Assembly: GCF_900119085.1 (NCBI RefSeq)
Contig: NZ_FPIQ01000012.1
Coordinates: 1-64,000 of the forward strand
Source of the DNA: Nitrosovibrio sp. Nv17
GTDB taxonomy: Bacteria > Pseudomonadota > Gammaproteobacteria > Burkholderiales > Nitrosomonadaceae
Length of the DNA: 64,000 nucleotides
Reading direction: 5' to 3'
The translations under genes were made by a program, and so were the position numbers. Position 1 is the first letter of the stretch, and each line of letters begins with the position of its first letter. The notes under the pieces were generated by a model that had not been told where the DNA came from, made no database searches, and worked only from the letters and a program-made list of their open reading frames with translations. Below, piece by piece: positions 9,852 through 18,706 of this stretch.

Positions 9852-10447
9852 TTGCGCATCGCCTTCTCCGAGGCGGTGAGCGCGTCAATGAACGCCGGCC
9901 TGCTGAACAGCCGTTCGGCGAACTTCAGCAGGGGAGCCGCCTGTTTGGGCAACTGGATGCCATAGTGATCCAGGCGCCACAGCAGGGGTGCGATGGCCAC
10001 GTCCAGCATGGTGAACTCATCGCCCAGCATGTATTTCTGCTTCACGAACACCGGTGCGATCACCGTCAGGTTGTCGCGTATCGCCACGCGGGCCTTTTCC
10101 GAAGCTTTCTGGTTGCTGCTCTCGATACCGTCGATATGGCAGAAGAGTTCCTGTTCGAACCGGTGCAACAACAGCCGGGCGCGGGCACGCACGATCGGAT
10201 CGGCAGGCATGAGCTGCGGATGGGGAAAGCGGTCGTCGATATATTCGTTGATGATGTTCGATTCGTACAGCACCAGGTCGCGTTCCATCAGCACGGGGAC
10301 CCGGCTGTAGGGCGTCATGATCGCCAGATCCTCCGGCTTGTTGTGCAAGTCGACGTCGATGATCTGGAAATCCATCCCCTTTTCGTACAGCACGATGCGG
10401 CAGCGATGGCTGTACGGGCAAGTGGTGGCTGAATACAATGTCATCAT
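9848..10447 (-). CDS. sspA: Stringent starvation protein A (glutathione-S-transferase fold)
   Basis: RNA-polymerase-associated regulator with a GST-like fold. The sequence starts MMTLYSATTCPYSHRCRIVL and has SRVPVLMERDLVLYESNIIN, the GST glutathione-site region, then an all-helical C-terminal domain. Start 10447 (or the adjacent ATG 10444) is chosen because earlier in-frame codons encode sequence absent from the family. It is co-directional with petABC 52 bp downstream of petC, the usual betaproteobacterial pairing. Confidence 0.94.
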   Translation of the reverse strand: MMTLYSATTCPYSHRCRIVLYEKGMDFQIIDVDLHNKPEDLAIMTPYSRVPVLMERDLVLYESNIINEYIDDRFPHPQLMPADPIVRARARLLLHRFEQELFCHIDGIESSNQKASEKARVAIRDNLTVIAPVFVKQKYMLGDEFTMLDVAIAPLLWRLDHYGIQLPKQAAPLLKFAERLFSRPAFIDALTASEKAMRK

Positions 10448-10499
10448 GGCGTGGGGCTGTCCGGCTGGATCGCGCCAGTCATTCCTGGCGGAGACGGAA

Positions 10500-11237
10500 T
10501 CAATGGATGTCCTTCCAGTACTCGTGCTTGAGTGCATAGGTCAATCCCAGCATGACGAACAGGAAGAGCATCACGATGATTCCGAGTTGCGTGCGCTTCG
10601 TTGCCGCGGGCTCGCCCACGTAGACGAGGTAGTTCACCAGGTCGGCGACGTACTGGTCGTATTCGATCCGGGAAAGCGTGCCGGGGGTGTCCAGCTTCAA
10701 CTCCTTGACCTCGTGCGTGCCGCCATGGCCGTCGTCCTCGGTCCTGACAGAGACGGACTGTATCCCCTGGAGCTGGTAGAGCGCGTGCGGCATGGCGACC
10801 TTGTCGAACAGGAGGTTGTTCCATCCGGTGGCCGTGGTTTCATCGCGATAGAACTGGCGCAGGTAGGTGTAGAGCCAGTCCGGCCCGCGGGAGCGGGCGA
10901 TCACCGACAGATCGGGCGGAATCACGCCGAACCACTGCTTGGCGTCCTTCTTTCTCATGGCAACCGTCATGAGTTCGCCCACCTTCTGTCCGGTGAATAT
11001 GAGGTTGTCGCTGATCTGGTTCTCGTTGAGCCCCAGATCCCTGAGCCGGTTGTACCGCATGTACTCGGTACTGTGGCACGTCAGGCAGTAGTTGGCGAAC
11101 GCCTGGGCGCCGCGCTGCAGGGACAGCGTGTCGGTTCGCTGGATCGGCGCCCGGTCCAGCCTTGCCTCCTCGCTGCTGGCGTGTGCCACGACGGGAGCCA
11201 GGAAGGCTGCGAGCAGAATATACGCAATCGTTCTCAT
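10500..11237 (-). CDS. petC: Cytochrome c1 of the bc1 complex
   Basis: Membrane-anchored c-type cytochrome passing electrons from the Rieske protein to soluble cytochrome c. The 245 residues have a signal peptide (MRTIAYILLAAFLAPVVAHA), one haem site CLTCH, the c1 motif MRYNRLRDLG nearby, the MPHALYQLQG segment, and a C-terminal membrane helix (LGIIVMLFLFVMLGLTYAL) followed by a short basic tail. It lies 9 bp after petB. In an ammonia oxidiser this complex would carry quinol electrons to terminal oxidases or run in reverse for NADH generation (inference). Confidence 0.96.
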   Translation of the reverse strand: MRTIAYILLAAFLAPVVAHASSEEARLDRAPIQRTDTLSLQRGAQAFANYCLTCHSTEYMRYNRLRDLGLNENQISDNLIFTGQKVGELMTVAMRKKDAKQWFGVIPPDLSVIARSRGPDWLYTYLRQFYRDETTATGWNNLLFDKVAMPHALYQLQGIQSVSVRTEDDGHGGTHEVKELKLDTPGTLSRIEYDQYVADLVNYLVYVGEPAATKRTQLGIIVMLFLFVMLGLTYALKHEYWKDIH

Positions 11238-11246
11238 TCTTCTACC

Positions 11247-12491
11247 TTATCTCACTCGGGTGGGCTCGGGCTTGGTCTTGTCTATCTTGCTGTACCATGG
11301 CATGAGAATGAAGAAGGCAAAGTAGATCACCGTGAATATCTGTGCCAGCAGCGTATAGAGCGGCGTCGGCGACTTCGTGCCGAGCCAGCCCAGCACCAGG
11401 ACGCTGATCACGAACAGCGTGAGCGCGATCTTGAAGTAGGGACCCTTGTAGCGGATCGATTTGACGGGGCTTCGGTCCAGCCAGGGCAGCAGCGCGAAGA
11501 TCGCGACGGAGCCTCCCATCAGGATGATGCCCCACAGCTTCGCGTCTATCCAGAGGAAGTTGACGGTGACCGCCCGCAGCATCGAGTAGTACGGGGTGAA
11601 GTACCATACCGGGGCGATGTGGTCCGGCGTCTGCAGCGTGTTGGCAGGGACGAAGTTGTTGTATTCGAGGAAGTAGCCCCCCATTTCGGGGGCGAAGAAT
11701 ATGATCCCGCAGAACACGATGAGGAACATGATGACGCCGAAGATGTCCTTCACCGAGTAGTATGGATGGAAGGGGATGCCGTCGACGGGAATGTGCGAGA
11801 CCGGATCCTTGTGTGCCTTGATCTCGATGCCGTCCGGATTGTTGGAGCCGACTTCGTGCAGCGCGAGGACGTGGACGATGACCAGTATCACGAGCACGAT
11901 CGGCAGCGTGACCACATGATAGGCGAAGAAGCGGTTGAGCGCGGCGTCCGAGAGCATGAAATCTCCCAGGATCCAGCTCGACAGGGTGTCGCCCACGACC
12001 GGGATGGCGCCGACCATGCTGATGATCACCTGTGCGCCCCAGTAGGACATCTGTCCCCACGGCAGGATGTATCCCGTGAATGCCAGCATCATCAGGATGA
12101 AGAAGATTCCCATGCCGATCAGCCACAGCAGTTCCCGCGGCTTCCGGTAGGAGCCGTACATCATCCCGCGGAACATGTGCAGGTAGACCACCACGAAGAA
12201 CATGGAAGCCCCGGTGGAGTGCATGTAGCGGATCAGCCAGCCGAAGTTCACGTCGCGCATGATGTATTCCACCGACGAGAACGCCAGGCTGGCGTCCGGC
12301 TTGTAGTTCATGGTGAGGAAGATGCCGGTGAGCAGCTGGTTGACCAGAACCAGCATCGCCAGCGAGCCGAAGTAGTACCAGAAGTTGAAATTTTTCGGCG
12401 CATAGTATTCGGTGAGGTGCGCCTTCCAGTTGGAAGTCAGGGGAAAGCGCGCATCCACCCATTCGAGCATGGAATCCAGTCGCTTGCTCAT
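11247..12491 (-). CDS. petB: Cytochrome b of the bc1 complex
   Basis: The 414-residue integral membrane quinol oxidase subunit, with eight or so helices and two haem-b histidine pairs (for example RYMHSTGASMFFVVVYLHMFRG and FAYHVVTLPIVLVILVIVHVL). The Qo-site motif, usually PEWY, reads PVWY here (IAPVWYFTPYYSMLRAV); the glutamate is replaced by valine. As I recall, this variant is found in several beta/gammaproteobacteria. The start lies 1 bp after the petA stop. Confidence 0.97.
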   Translation of the reverse strand: MSKRLDSMLEWVDARFPLTSNWKAHLTEYYAPKNFNFWYYFGSLAMLVLVNQLLTGIFLTMNYKPDASLAFSSVEYIMRDVNFGWLIRYMHSTGASMFFVVVYLHMFRGMMYGSYRKPRELLWLIGMGIFFILMMLAFTGYILPWGQMSYWGAQVIISMVGAIPVVGDTLSSWILGDFMLSDAALNRFFAYHVVTLPIVLVILVIVHVLALHEVGSNNPDGIEIKAHKDPVSHIPVDGIPFHPYYSVKDIFGVIMFLIVFCGIIFFAPEMGGYFLEYNNFVPANTLQTPDHIAPVWYFTPYYSMLRAVTVNFLWIDAKLWGIILMGGSVAIFALLPWLDRSPVKSIRYKGPYFKIALTLFVISVLVLGWLGTKSPTPLYTLLAQIFTVIYFAFFILMPWYSKIDKTKPEPTRVR

Positions 12492-12492
12492 G

Positions 12493-13101
12493 TTATGCGG
12501 ACTCCTTACGGTCAGCCCCGATCAGCAGAAGATTATCGCTCAGGTAGGTGTGCGGGGGGACAACCAGGTTGGTCGGTGCGGGAACGCTTTTGTAGACGCG
12601 TCCGGCAAGGTCGAATTTCGAGCCGTGGCACGGGCAGAAGAATCCGCCCAGCCAGTCGGCTCCCAGGTCCGCGGGAGCGATGTCCTTGCGGAACACGGGC
12701 GAGCAGCCGAGGTGGGTGCAGACGCCTTCCACCACCAGGATCGAGGGCTTGATGGAGCGCGATTCGTTCTGAGCGTAGGCGGGCTGCTGGGGTTTTTCCG
12801 ATTTGGGATCGGATACCTGGCCATCGAGTTTCGTGAGGGTCGCAAGCATCTCCGGCGTACGGTTCAATATCCATACGACCTTGCCGCGCCACTCCACCAG
12901 CAGCAGCATGCCGGGTTCGAGGCTGCTGAGATCGACCTCGACAGGGGCCCCCGCTGCCTTGGCACGTTCGCTGGGCAGCATGCTCATGACGAACGGGGTG
13001 GCCACTGCCGCTCCCGCGACCGTGCCCGCCACCGATGTCACGGTGATGAGAAAGCGTCGTCGGCCACTCATTGTTTCCTGCGTTTTGAAGCTATCCGCCA
13101 T
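12493..13101 (-). CDS. petA: Rieske iron-sulfur subunit of the bc1 complex
   Basis: A 202-residue Rieske protein with a Tat-type N-terminus (SGRRRFLITVTSVAGTVAGAAVATPFVMSML) and the cluster-binding boxes CTHLGC and CPCHGS, which supply two cysteines and two histidines to the [2Fe-2S] cluster. Start 13101 is supported by GGAG about 9 bases upstream; another in-frame ATG lies at 13071 and a longer reading to 13164. It is the first gene of petABC. The 200-bp gap to yacG holds the promoter region and no other gene. Confidence 0.96.
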   Translation of the reverse strand: MADSFKTQETMSGRRRFLITVTSVAGTVAGAAVATPFVMSMLPSERAKAAGAPVEVDLSSLEPGMLLLVEWRGKVVWILNRTPEMLATLTKLDGQVSDPKSEKPQQPAYAQNESRSIKPSILVVEGVCTHLGCSPVFRKDIAPADLGADWLGGFFCPCHGSKFDLAGRVYKSVPAPTNLVVPPHTYLSDNLLLIGADRKESA

Positions 13102-13302
13102 ATTCTGCAGCTCCGTTTTCGGTTCGGATGTGTCGTTCTGAATATTTATGTAAAACTTGACCATTTTATCATAGTATGTATTGGAAAATAAATATCGGCA
13201 GTGGAATATACTGATCGAACTGTGAAAATCGCTTCATATCATGGCATGCGAATATAAGGGACGAATCCCGGCCGAAGGTTCCGGCTGGCCGGGTGCGAGT
13301 GG

Positions 13303-13494
13303 ATGCACGCTCCGATGAGGCAGCGCGTCGTCAATTGCCCCCAATGCGGGAAGGAAGTGGTGTGGGATGCCGCCAACCGTTACCGGCCGTTCTGCAGCGA
13401 GCGCTGCAGCATGATCGATCTGGGGCAGTGGGCTGCGGAGTCCTATCGCATCCCGGAGTCGGACGGGGAGGATCCGCCGGAAGACGGGGAATAG
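13303..13494 (+). CDS. yacG: DNA gyrase inhibitor YacG (zinc-binding)
   Basis: A small 63-residue zinc protein with four cysteines (NCPQCGK and [22 protein letters not shown]), the exact YacG arrangement. In E. coli it binds GyrB and inhibits gyrase. The acidic tail is typical. An alternative start is ATG 13315. It converges on the Nudix-ThiE gene with a 12-bp gap. Confidence 0.92.
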   Translation: MHAPMRQRVVNCPQCGKEVVWDAANRYRPFCSERCSMIDLGQWAAESYRIPESDGEDPPEDGE

Positions 13495-13506
13495 CCCGGC
13501 AGGCCG

Positions 13507-14502
13507 CTAGCGGATCGTCGCCTGCGGTTCCGGCGCGGAGGCATCCGTGTCAGCCACTGCCCGCATCATGGCGATGCCATGGGCGCCGTGGGTCATGGCG
13601 GTGGCCAGGTCGCCGTGCCGCAGCCCGCCCAGTGCGTACACCGGGAGCGGATACTCCCGGAGGAGCCGTGAGAATCTTCGCCAGCCCAGAGGTCGCAGGT
13701 CCGGGTGGCTCGGAGTCGGCAGCACCGGCGAAAGGACCGCGAAGCGTACGCCCATGCGTTCGGCCTGGGCAAGTTCCTCCGCATTATGGCAGGAGGCGCC
13801 GCAGAAATCCCCATCCAGGGGACGATCCATCTGCATGAGCCGTGCAGCGGGAAGATGCACGCCATCCGCTCCGATCTCGCGGCACAGGGCGTCGTCGTCG
13901 TTTATCAATACCCTGGCGTCATGGCGGCGCGCCAGCGCCAGCGTGCTGGCCGCGAAGCTGCGCAGCAGTTCGCGTTTCATGCCCTTCTCGCGCACTTGCA
14001 GCAACCTCAGCCCTGACCGCAAGGCCTGTTCGATCTGCACCAGCGCCAGACGGGGGCCGGTCTCCATCGCATTCGTGATGGCATACACCGGCGGCAGGCA
14101 CAGCGCCTGCAGCACAGGCAGGTTGGCCGGAAGCAGGGGCGCCACCGATACCTTGTCCGCATATTGCCACGCCAGTATCTGGCCCTCGCGCGGATAAGGC
14201 TCGCCATGCCACTGCGTGACGCGGTAGAAGTGCAGGCGCACCGTGGCATGGGGATAGGCGAAAATGCGGGTAATCCAGGGGCAGGCATGCCGGACGCGTA
14301 TGCCCAGCTCTTCCATCATCTCGCGCCCGAGGGTCTGGAGGAGCGCCTCGCCGCTTACGGCCTTGCCGCCGGGAAATTCCCAGTAGCCGGCGTAGGGCTT
14401 GCCTGCTGGCCTTTGCGCCAGGAGGAAGCTGCCATCACACCGGCTGATGACGGCTGCAGCGACGTCGATGGTGGAGCCGGCAGAGTCTGCAGGGCGATGC
14501 AC
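13507..14502 (-). CDS. Nudix hydrolase fused to a thiamine-phosphate-synthase-like domain
   Basis: Two-domain protein of 331 residues. Residues about 10-130 form a MutT-type Nudix domain (LAQRPAGKPYAGYWEFPGGK, then Nudix box residues in GREMMEELGI), expected to hydrolyse oxidised or abnormal nucleotides. Residues about 145-320 match the ThiE fold (LLQVREKGMKR, ADGVHLPAARL, LSPVLPTPSHPD, VYALGG). Such fusions are common in beta/gammaproteobacteria and the ThiE half may not make thiamine phosphate. The GTG start at 14502 is chosen because any longer reading overlaps the upstream ATPase gene; it leaves a 13-bp gap. Confidence 0.88.
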   Translation of the reverse strand: MHRPADSAGSTIDVAAAVISRCDGSFLLAQRPAGKPYAGYWEFPGGKAVSGEALLQTLGREMMEELGIRVRHACPWITRIFAYPHATVRLHFYRVTQWHGEPYPREGQILAWQYADKVSVAPLLPANLPVLQALCLPPVYAITNAMETGPRLALVQIEQALRSGLRLLQVREKGMKRELLRSFAASTLALARRHDARVLINDDDALCREIGADGVHLPAARLMQMDRPLDGDFCGASCHNAEELAQAERMGVRFAVLSPVLPTPSHPDLRPLGWRRFSRLLREYPLPVYALGGLRHGDLATAMTHGAHGIAMMRAVADTDASAPEPQATIR

Positions 14503-14515
14503 GGCGTCGCGATCG

Positions 14516-15394
14516 CTAGGGCTGCGCGTCCGGGTGTGCCCGTTGCCTGCCCGCCCAGTCGCGCGCAAACTGCCAGGCGACACGCCCGCTGCGGGAGCCG
14601 CGCCCCAGCGCCCACCGCAGCGCCGCTTCACGCATGGAGTCGCTCCGCTCCCCTATGCCGAAATGATCGAGCCAGTGCTCAACGATGTCCAGGTATTGCT
14701 CCTGGTCGAAAGGATAGAATGACAGCCACAGGCCGAAGCGTTCCGAGAGCGAGATTTTTTCCTCGACCGCTTCGCTCGGATGAATCTCGCCGTCGACATG
14801 CCGTGTGTCCTGGTTGTCGCGCATGGATTCCGGCATGAGGTGGCGGCGATTGGACGTCGCGTAGATCAGCACGTTGTCGGAAGCGGTGGCAATGGAGCCG
14901 TCCAGCACTACCTTCAGGGCCTTGTAGCCAGGTTCTCCGGTTTCGAACGACAGGTCGTCGCAGTACAAGATGAAACGTTCCGGGCGTGCGCCGATCTGTT
15001 CCACGATGTCATGCAGGTCGGTGAGGTGGTGTTTCTCCACCTCGATCAGGCGCAGCCCGGCCGGGGCATGCCTGTCGAGCATGGCCTTGATCAGCGACGA
15101 TTTGCCCGTGCCGCGCGCGCCGGTGAGGAGCACGTTGTTGGCAGGGTATCCTTGCACGAACTGGAGGGTGTTGCGCTCCAGGATCTCCTTCTGCCGGTCG
15201 ATGCCCCTCAGCGCATCGAGGGCGATGCGATGAGGGCGCAGGATGGGCTGCAGGGTCCCGGCATGGCCGGTCTTGCGCCATCGGAATGCGGTGGCGGCGT
15301 CCCAGTCGGGCTCGGGCCGTTCCAATGACAGGAGCTTCTCCAGGCGGGCGAGCAGCAGATCGGCGCGGCGATAGAGGATATCCGGATCATGCAT
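14516..15394 (-). CDS. AAA-type ATPase of the DUF815 family
   Basis: A 292-residue cytoplasmic ATPase with a Walker A motif (TGARGTGKSSLIKAML), a Walker B-like region (RFILYCDDLSFE) and the ATSNRRHLMPESM segment (sensor-1-like) typical of DUF815 proteins. The function is unknown in the literature I recall. It lies immediately upstream of the Nudix-ThiE gene on the same strand, an arrangement repeated in other betaproteobacteria, suggesting an operon. Confidence 0.88.
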   Translation of the reverse strand: MHDPDILYRRADLLLARLEKLLSLERPEPDWDAATAFRWRKTGHAGTLQPILRPHRIALDALRGIDRQKEILERNTLQFVQGYPANNVLLTGARGTGKSSLIKAMLDRHAPAGLRLIEVEKHHLTDLHDIVEQIGARPERFILYCDDLSFETGEPGYKALKVVLDGSIATASDNVLIYATSNRRHLMPESMRDNQDTRHVDGEIHPSEAVEEKISLSERFGLWLSFYPFDQEQYLDIVEHWLDHFGIGERSDSMREAALRWALGRGSRSGRVAWQFARDWAGRQRAHPDAQP

Positions 15395-15667
15395 GAGGGT
15401 CGCCTTCCAGGCTGGATTCGGCGGCGGCAGGGATACGGAGGCCGGTGCCCCGGTACTGCTTGAGCCTGTGCACTAAGTGCGCTATCGTACGGAATGGTGG
15501 GCGAGGATACATGATAATTTAAGGTGTTGCAGCAGTGTCCGCAAGGGTGTCGGGCCCGTGCCCGGTGCCGGTGCGGGGGTTATCGGCCTTGCCATCACGC
15601 CATCGCAGCATGCTCTTTGAAGATTTTCTCTATCAACGATCCGGCATGACCTACAGGAGAACATACC

Positions 15668-16126
15668 ATGAATCAAGCACCCAAGAAGAAATCCATCGCT
15701 TTCCTCACCCTGGGAACGGCCGTGGCTGCGACGCTCGGTACAGCCTCGGTCGTCTCCGCGGGGGAACCTTCTGTGGAATCCGTGGGCAAGGCCACTTTCA
15801 TGGTGGCTGAATATCACGCGGGCGAAAAGAAGGATGGATATGGCGAGAAGCGGGCCGGCGAGGGCCGGTGTGGAATATCCATGGCGGATACCGACAAGGA
15901 CGGCCGGGTCAGCAAGGAAGAGCATGCCCGCCACAGCCAGATAATGTTCGACAAGCTCGATGTCAATGGCGACGGCTACATCGACAAGGACGAGGTGAGC
16001 CGGGCCAGGACGAGGCATCGGCATGGCCATGGGCACGGATCGCCCGGCCAGTCTCCCCTGGCTGCGGAGTACGAAGCGGAGTGGGGCGGAAGAAATCTGC
16101 AGCACATGAAGCCCATGGGCGAGTAG
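15668..16126 (+). CDS. Exported EF-hand calcium-binding protein
   Basis: A 152-residue protein with a signal peptide (about residues 1-31, ending SVVSAG) and two textbook EF-hand loops: DTDKDGRVSKEE and DVNGDGYIDKDE. Between signal and EF hands is a short segment KATFMVAEYHAGEKKDGYGEK followed by GEGRCG; both recall the HvfA/bufferin-type small exported metal-linked peptides, which carry repeated EGKCG units. The C-terminal part is His-rich (RHRHGHGHG). A ribosome site (AGGAGAA) precedes the ATG. The 270 bp upstream holds no other gene. Calcium binding is strongly suggested; the cellular role is unknown. Confidence 0.82.
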   Translation: MNQAPKKKSIAFLTLGTAVAATLGTASVVSAGEPSVESVGKATFMVAEYHAGEKKDGYGEKRAGEGRCGISMADTDKDGRVSKEEHARHSQIMFDKLDVNGDGYIDKDEVSRARTRHRHGHGHGSPGQSPLAAEYEAEWGGRNLQHMKPMGE

Positions 16127-16152
16127 GCGGTTCCTCCACTCCTTTTATACAC

Positions 16153-16190
16153 GGTCGGGGCTGTACCCTGGAGAGGGCACAGCCCCGACC
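16153..16190. terminator. Strong hairpin between convergent EF-hand gene and argJ
   Basis: GGTCGGGGCTGT (16153-16164) and ACAGCCCCGACC (16179-16190) form a perfect 12-bp stem around a 14-base loop. It sits 26 bp after the EF-hand stop and 5 bp from the argJ stop. There is no T-run on either strand, but its position between two converging genes suggests bidirectional transcript ends. Confidence 0.6.
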
Positions 16191-16195
16191 GGCCC

Positions 16196-17437
16196 TCAGC
16201 TGCGATAGCTCGCATTGATGTCGACGTAGTCGTGCGAGAGATCGCAGGTCCAGGTGGTTGTGCCGGCGGTGCCGCGTCCCAGGAGCACGCGGACGGTGAT
16301 GTCGGTCTGCCGCATCACCCGCTGGCCATCCTCTTCCCGGTACCCGGCCGCCCGGCCGCCGCTTTCCGCCACCAGCACGTCATCCAGGTACAGCCTCACT
16401 CCATTCACGTTTAGCCCCTCGACGCCTGCATACCCGACGGCCGCCAGGATGCGGCCCAGATTGGGGTCGGAGGCGAAGAATGCGGTTTTGACGAGCGGTG
16501 AGCGTGCGATGGCGTGCGCCACGCGATCGCACTCGTCCTCGGTGCTGCCGCCTTCGACGCGGATGGTGATGAACTTGGTGGCGCCTTCGCCGTCGCGCAC
16601 GATCATCTGCGCCAGCTGCTCCGCAAGTTCCGTCACGCCTGCCCGCAGGGCGAGGAAGCGGGGATCCGCATCGTCCAGGATGGGCCTGCCGGTGCCGGCG
16701 CCCGTGGCGATCAGCATGAACGCATCATTGGTGGAAGTGTCGCCGTCCACGATGATGCGATTGAAGGACGCCCGGGTCGCGTGGTGCAGGATCTCCTGCA
16801 GCAGCGGCTGCTCCACGGTCGCGTCGGTCGCCACATACGCCAGCATCGTCGCCATGTCGGGTCGGATCATCCCGGAACCTTTCGCAATGCCCGTGAGGGT
16901 GGCGACGGTGCCATCGTCGAACGTGATCCGTCTGGAGGCCGCCTTGGGAACGAGATCGGTCGTCATGATCGCCTGGGAAGCCGTAAACCAGTTGTCCGGC
17001 CGCAGATCGGCGATTGCCGCGGGCAGGCCGCCGATGATGCTTTCCAGCGGCAGGGGCTCCATGATCACGCCGGTCGAGAAGGGAAGTATCTGGCGGGCGT
17101 CGCACGCCAGCAAACGGGCCAGGCCCGAGCAGGTGGCGCGTGCCCGGGCGATGCCCTCCTCCCCGGTGCCCGCGTTGGCGTTGCCGGTGTTGACGACCAG
17201 CGCGCGGATCGGGAGAACGGGTCCGGTTTGCGACAAATGTTCGCGGGCAATGACGACCGGTGCGGCGCAGAAGGCATTCCGGGTGAAGACACCGGCGGTT
17301 CGCGCGCCGTCCCGCAGCGCGATCACCAGCAGATCCTTGCGACCCGGTTTGCGGATGCCCGCTGCCGCCACTCCCAGCGAAACGCCGGCGACCGGCAGCA
17401 ACTCCTCCGGACGGGGAGGGACGAGATTGGCGGGCAT
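16196..17437 (-). CDS. argJ: Bifunctional ornithine acetyltransferase / N-acetylglutamate synthase
   Basis: Enzyme of the cyclic arginine pathway that recycles the acetyl group between N-acetylornithine and glutamate. The 413-residue precursor is self-cleaved before a threonine; the site is visible as [20 protein letters not shown]. Other family motifs: [15 protein letters not shown] near the N-terminus and [22 protein letters not shown] near the end. It overlaps end to start with the TusA-like gene (stop of one, start of next). The other arg genes are 15 kb away. Confidence 0.97.
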   Translation of the reverse strand: MPANLVPPRPEELLPVAGVSLGVAAAGIRKPGRKDLLVIALRDGARTAGVFTRNAFCAAPVVIAREHLSQTGPVLPIRALVVNTGNANAGTGEEGIARARATCSGLARLLACDARQILPFSTGVIMEPLPLESIIGGLPAAIADLRPDNWFTASQAIMTTDLVPKAASRRITFDDGTVATLTGIAKGSGMIRPDMATMLAYVATDATVEQPLLQEILHHATRASFNRIIVDGDTSTNDAFMLIATGAGTGRPILDDADPRFLALRAGVTELAEQLAQMIVRDGEGATKFITIRVEGGSTEDECDRVAHAIARSPLVKTAFFASDPNLGRILAAVGYAGVEGLNVNGVRLYLDDVLVAESGGRAAGYREEDGQRVMRQTDITVRVLLGRGTAGTTTWTCDLSHDYVDINASYRS

Positions 17438-17719
17438 CTATCTTTTCCTCAGATGGAAGGTGAATGTCCCGGCGTCTTCCGTGGATGACAGCAGCGCATG
17501 CCCGGTCTGGTCGGCGAAGACCTGGAAGTCGATGACTGCGGCGGGATCGGTGGCGAGAATCCGCAGAATCTGGCCCGAAGAGAGCTCGGACAGCGCTTTT
17601 TTCGTTTTCAGGATCGGGAGCGGACAATGCAGGCCGCGCACGTCCAGTTCCCGGTCGCAGTGTGCGCCTGTGCGGCCGCCCGCCTCGGGCGGGTTCGCTG
17701 TCCGGTTGGGGTGGGCCAT
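17438..17719 (-). CDS. TusA/SirA-like sulfur-carrier family protein
   Basis: A 93-residue protein with the family signature LDVRGLHCPLPILKTKKAL (CPxP motif, whose cysteine carries sulfur in TusA) and a second half LATDPAAVIDFQVFADQTGH. Start 17719 is preferred because a longer reading would overlap the upstream gene. It could serve tRNA thiolation or general sulfur trafficking; the specific partner is not evident. It is co-directional with argJ (no gap) and the ADP-ribosylglycohydrolase (8-bp gap). Confidence 0.88.
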   Translation of the reverse strand: MAHPNRTANPPEAGGRTGAHCDRELDVRGLHCPLPILKTKKALSELSSGQILRILATDPAAVIDFQVFADQTGHALLSSTEDAGTFTFHLRKR

Positions 17720-17727
17720 GCGGGGAT

Positions 17728-18678
17728 TCAGAACGCGGCCAAGGCGTCGGCCGCCGTCACGAGCCCGCGGTAGCGCGCCAGCCATGCCAAAGGAATGACT
17801 TCGTCATGACCCCGGGCTGCCGCGTGCGCCGCCGCTAACGCACCGAGCATGACCGAGCGGCCGCAGCTGTCGCCTCCTGCCCGGATGTTGGCCTCGACGG
17901 CCTGGCGATAGCCGGGCGCATGCTGCGCGATGTGGACGATGACGGGCAGCCCATCGGTCACGTGACAGGCCATGCCGAAACGTTGTGCCGCGGCAGCGCC
18001 ATCCAGCGCCGGCAGGGCAAGCGCCTCTTCCAACAGGGGGGCGAGGGCGGGGCCTGCGAGCGGCAGGGGCCGGCTCAGGGCCTGTTCGATCGGGGCGCCT
18101 CCCAGCACATGGAACAGGGCGGCACAGGCATAGCGTGCGGCGGCTGCCGCCACCTCGTTGTCGTTGGTGATGCGCACGAGCAGTTCGACATGTTCGAGCA
18201 GCGCTTCCAGCGGTCCATCATGGGTCGCAGCCAGGGGCACGAGTGCTGCCAGGGCCGGATGCTGGTCGTCGTCCGCACCGGAGGCGGCCGGAAACTGCGC
18301 GGGGTCGAGCGGCAGCAGCGTGCGCAGCGTCTCGCGCGTGGGCGTGTCGATGTAACCGACATAGGCGCCCCCCGGGCCGAAGCGGGCACGGTACTCTGTC
18401 TGGTAGGCGATGCGATCGAAGGTGCCGTGGGCGGCCAAGTGTTGCAGCGCCAGCAGGCACGTTTCCCCATAGCTGCTCGAATCTCCGGCGCGTTTTCCGC
18501 CATGGGCGAAGTATCCTTTGGATTGCGCATAGTAGCCGGCATCCGGGGTCAGGAATGCCAGGCCTTCCTTCGCTTCGATGTGCGCAATCCGCTCCTGATC
18601 GTACAGCCAGTGCAGGCCGAGTGCAGCGGCATCGGCGACGAGTGCGCCAACGATGGCGGAACTGGATGGTCTCTTCAT
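17728..18678 (-). CDS. ADP-ribosylglycohydrolase family protein
   Basis: A 316-residue protein with ADP-ribosylglycohydrolase-fold motifs: AIVGALVADAAALGLHW at the N-terminus (GD-type metal-site helix altered to VADA), GDSSSYGETCLLAL, and ANIRAGGDSCGRSVMLGALA (the usual GGDTDT region reads GGDSCG). The second position of the dinuclear metal site is therefore not canonical, so substrate or activity may differ from DraG/ARH1. Start 18678 avoids overlap with the upstream Trm112 gene. It occupies the place where kdsB or murB often follows trm112 in related genomes. Confidence 0.8.
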   Translation of the reverse strand: MKRPSSSAIVGALVADAAALGLHWLYDQERIAHIEAKEGLAFLTPDAGYYAQSKGYFAHGGKRAGDSSSYGETCLLALQHLAAHGTFDRIAYQTEYRARFGPGGAYVGYIDTPTRETLRTLLPLDPAQFPAASGADDDQHPALAALVPLAATHDGPLEALLEHVELLVRITNDNEVAAAAARYACAALFHVLGGAPIEQALSRPLPLAGPALAPLLEEALALPALDGAAAAQRFGMACHVTDGLPVIVHIAQHAPGYRQAVEANIRAGGDSCGRSVMLGALAAAHAAARGHDEVIPLAWLARYRGLVTAADALAAF

Positions 18679-18706
18679 GGTTTCGGCGGTTTTCTGGGAA
18701 CCGAGG

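Noticed and set aside
10317-12752. 811-codon plus-strand frame across petC and petB
   Set aside because: Antisense shadow of petABC with improbable composition.
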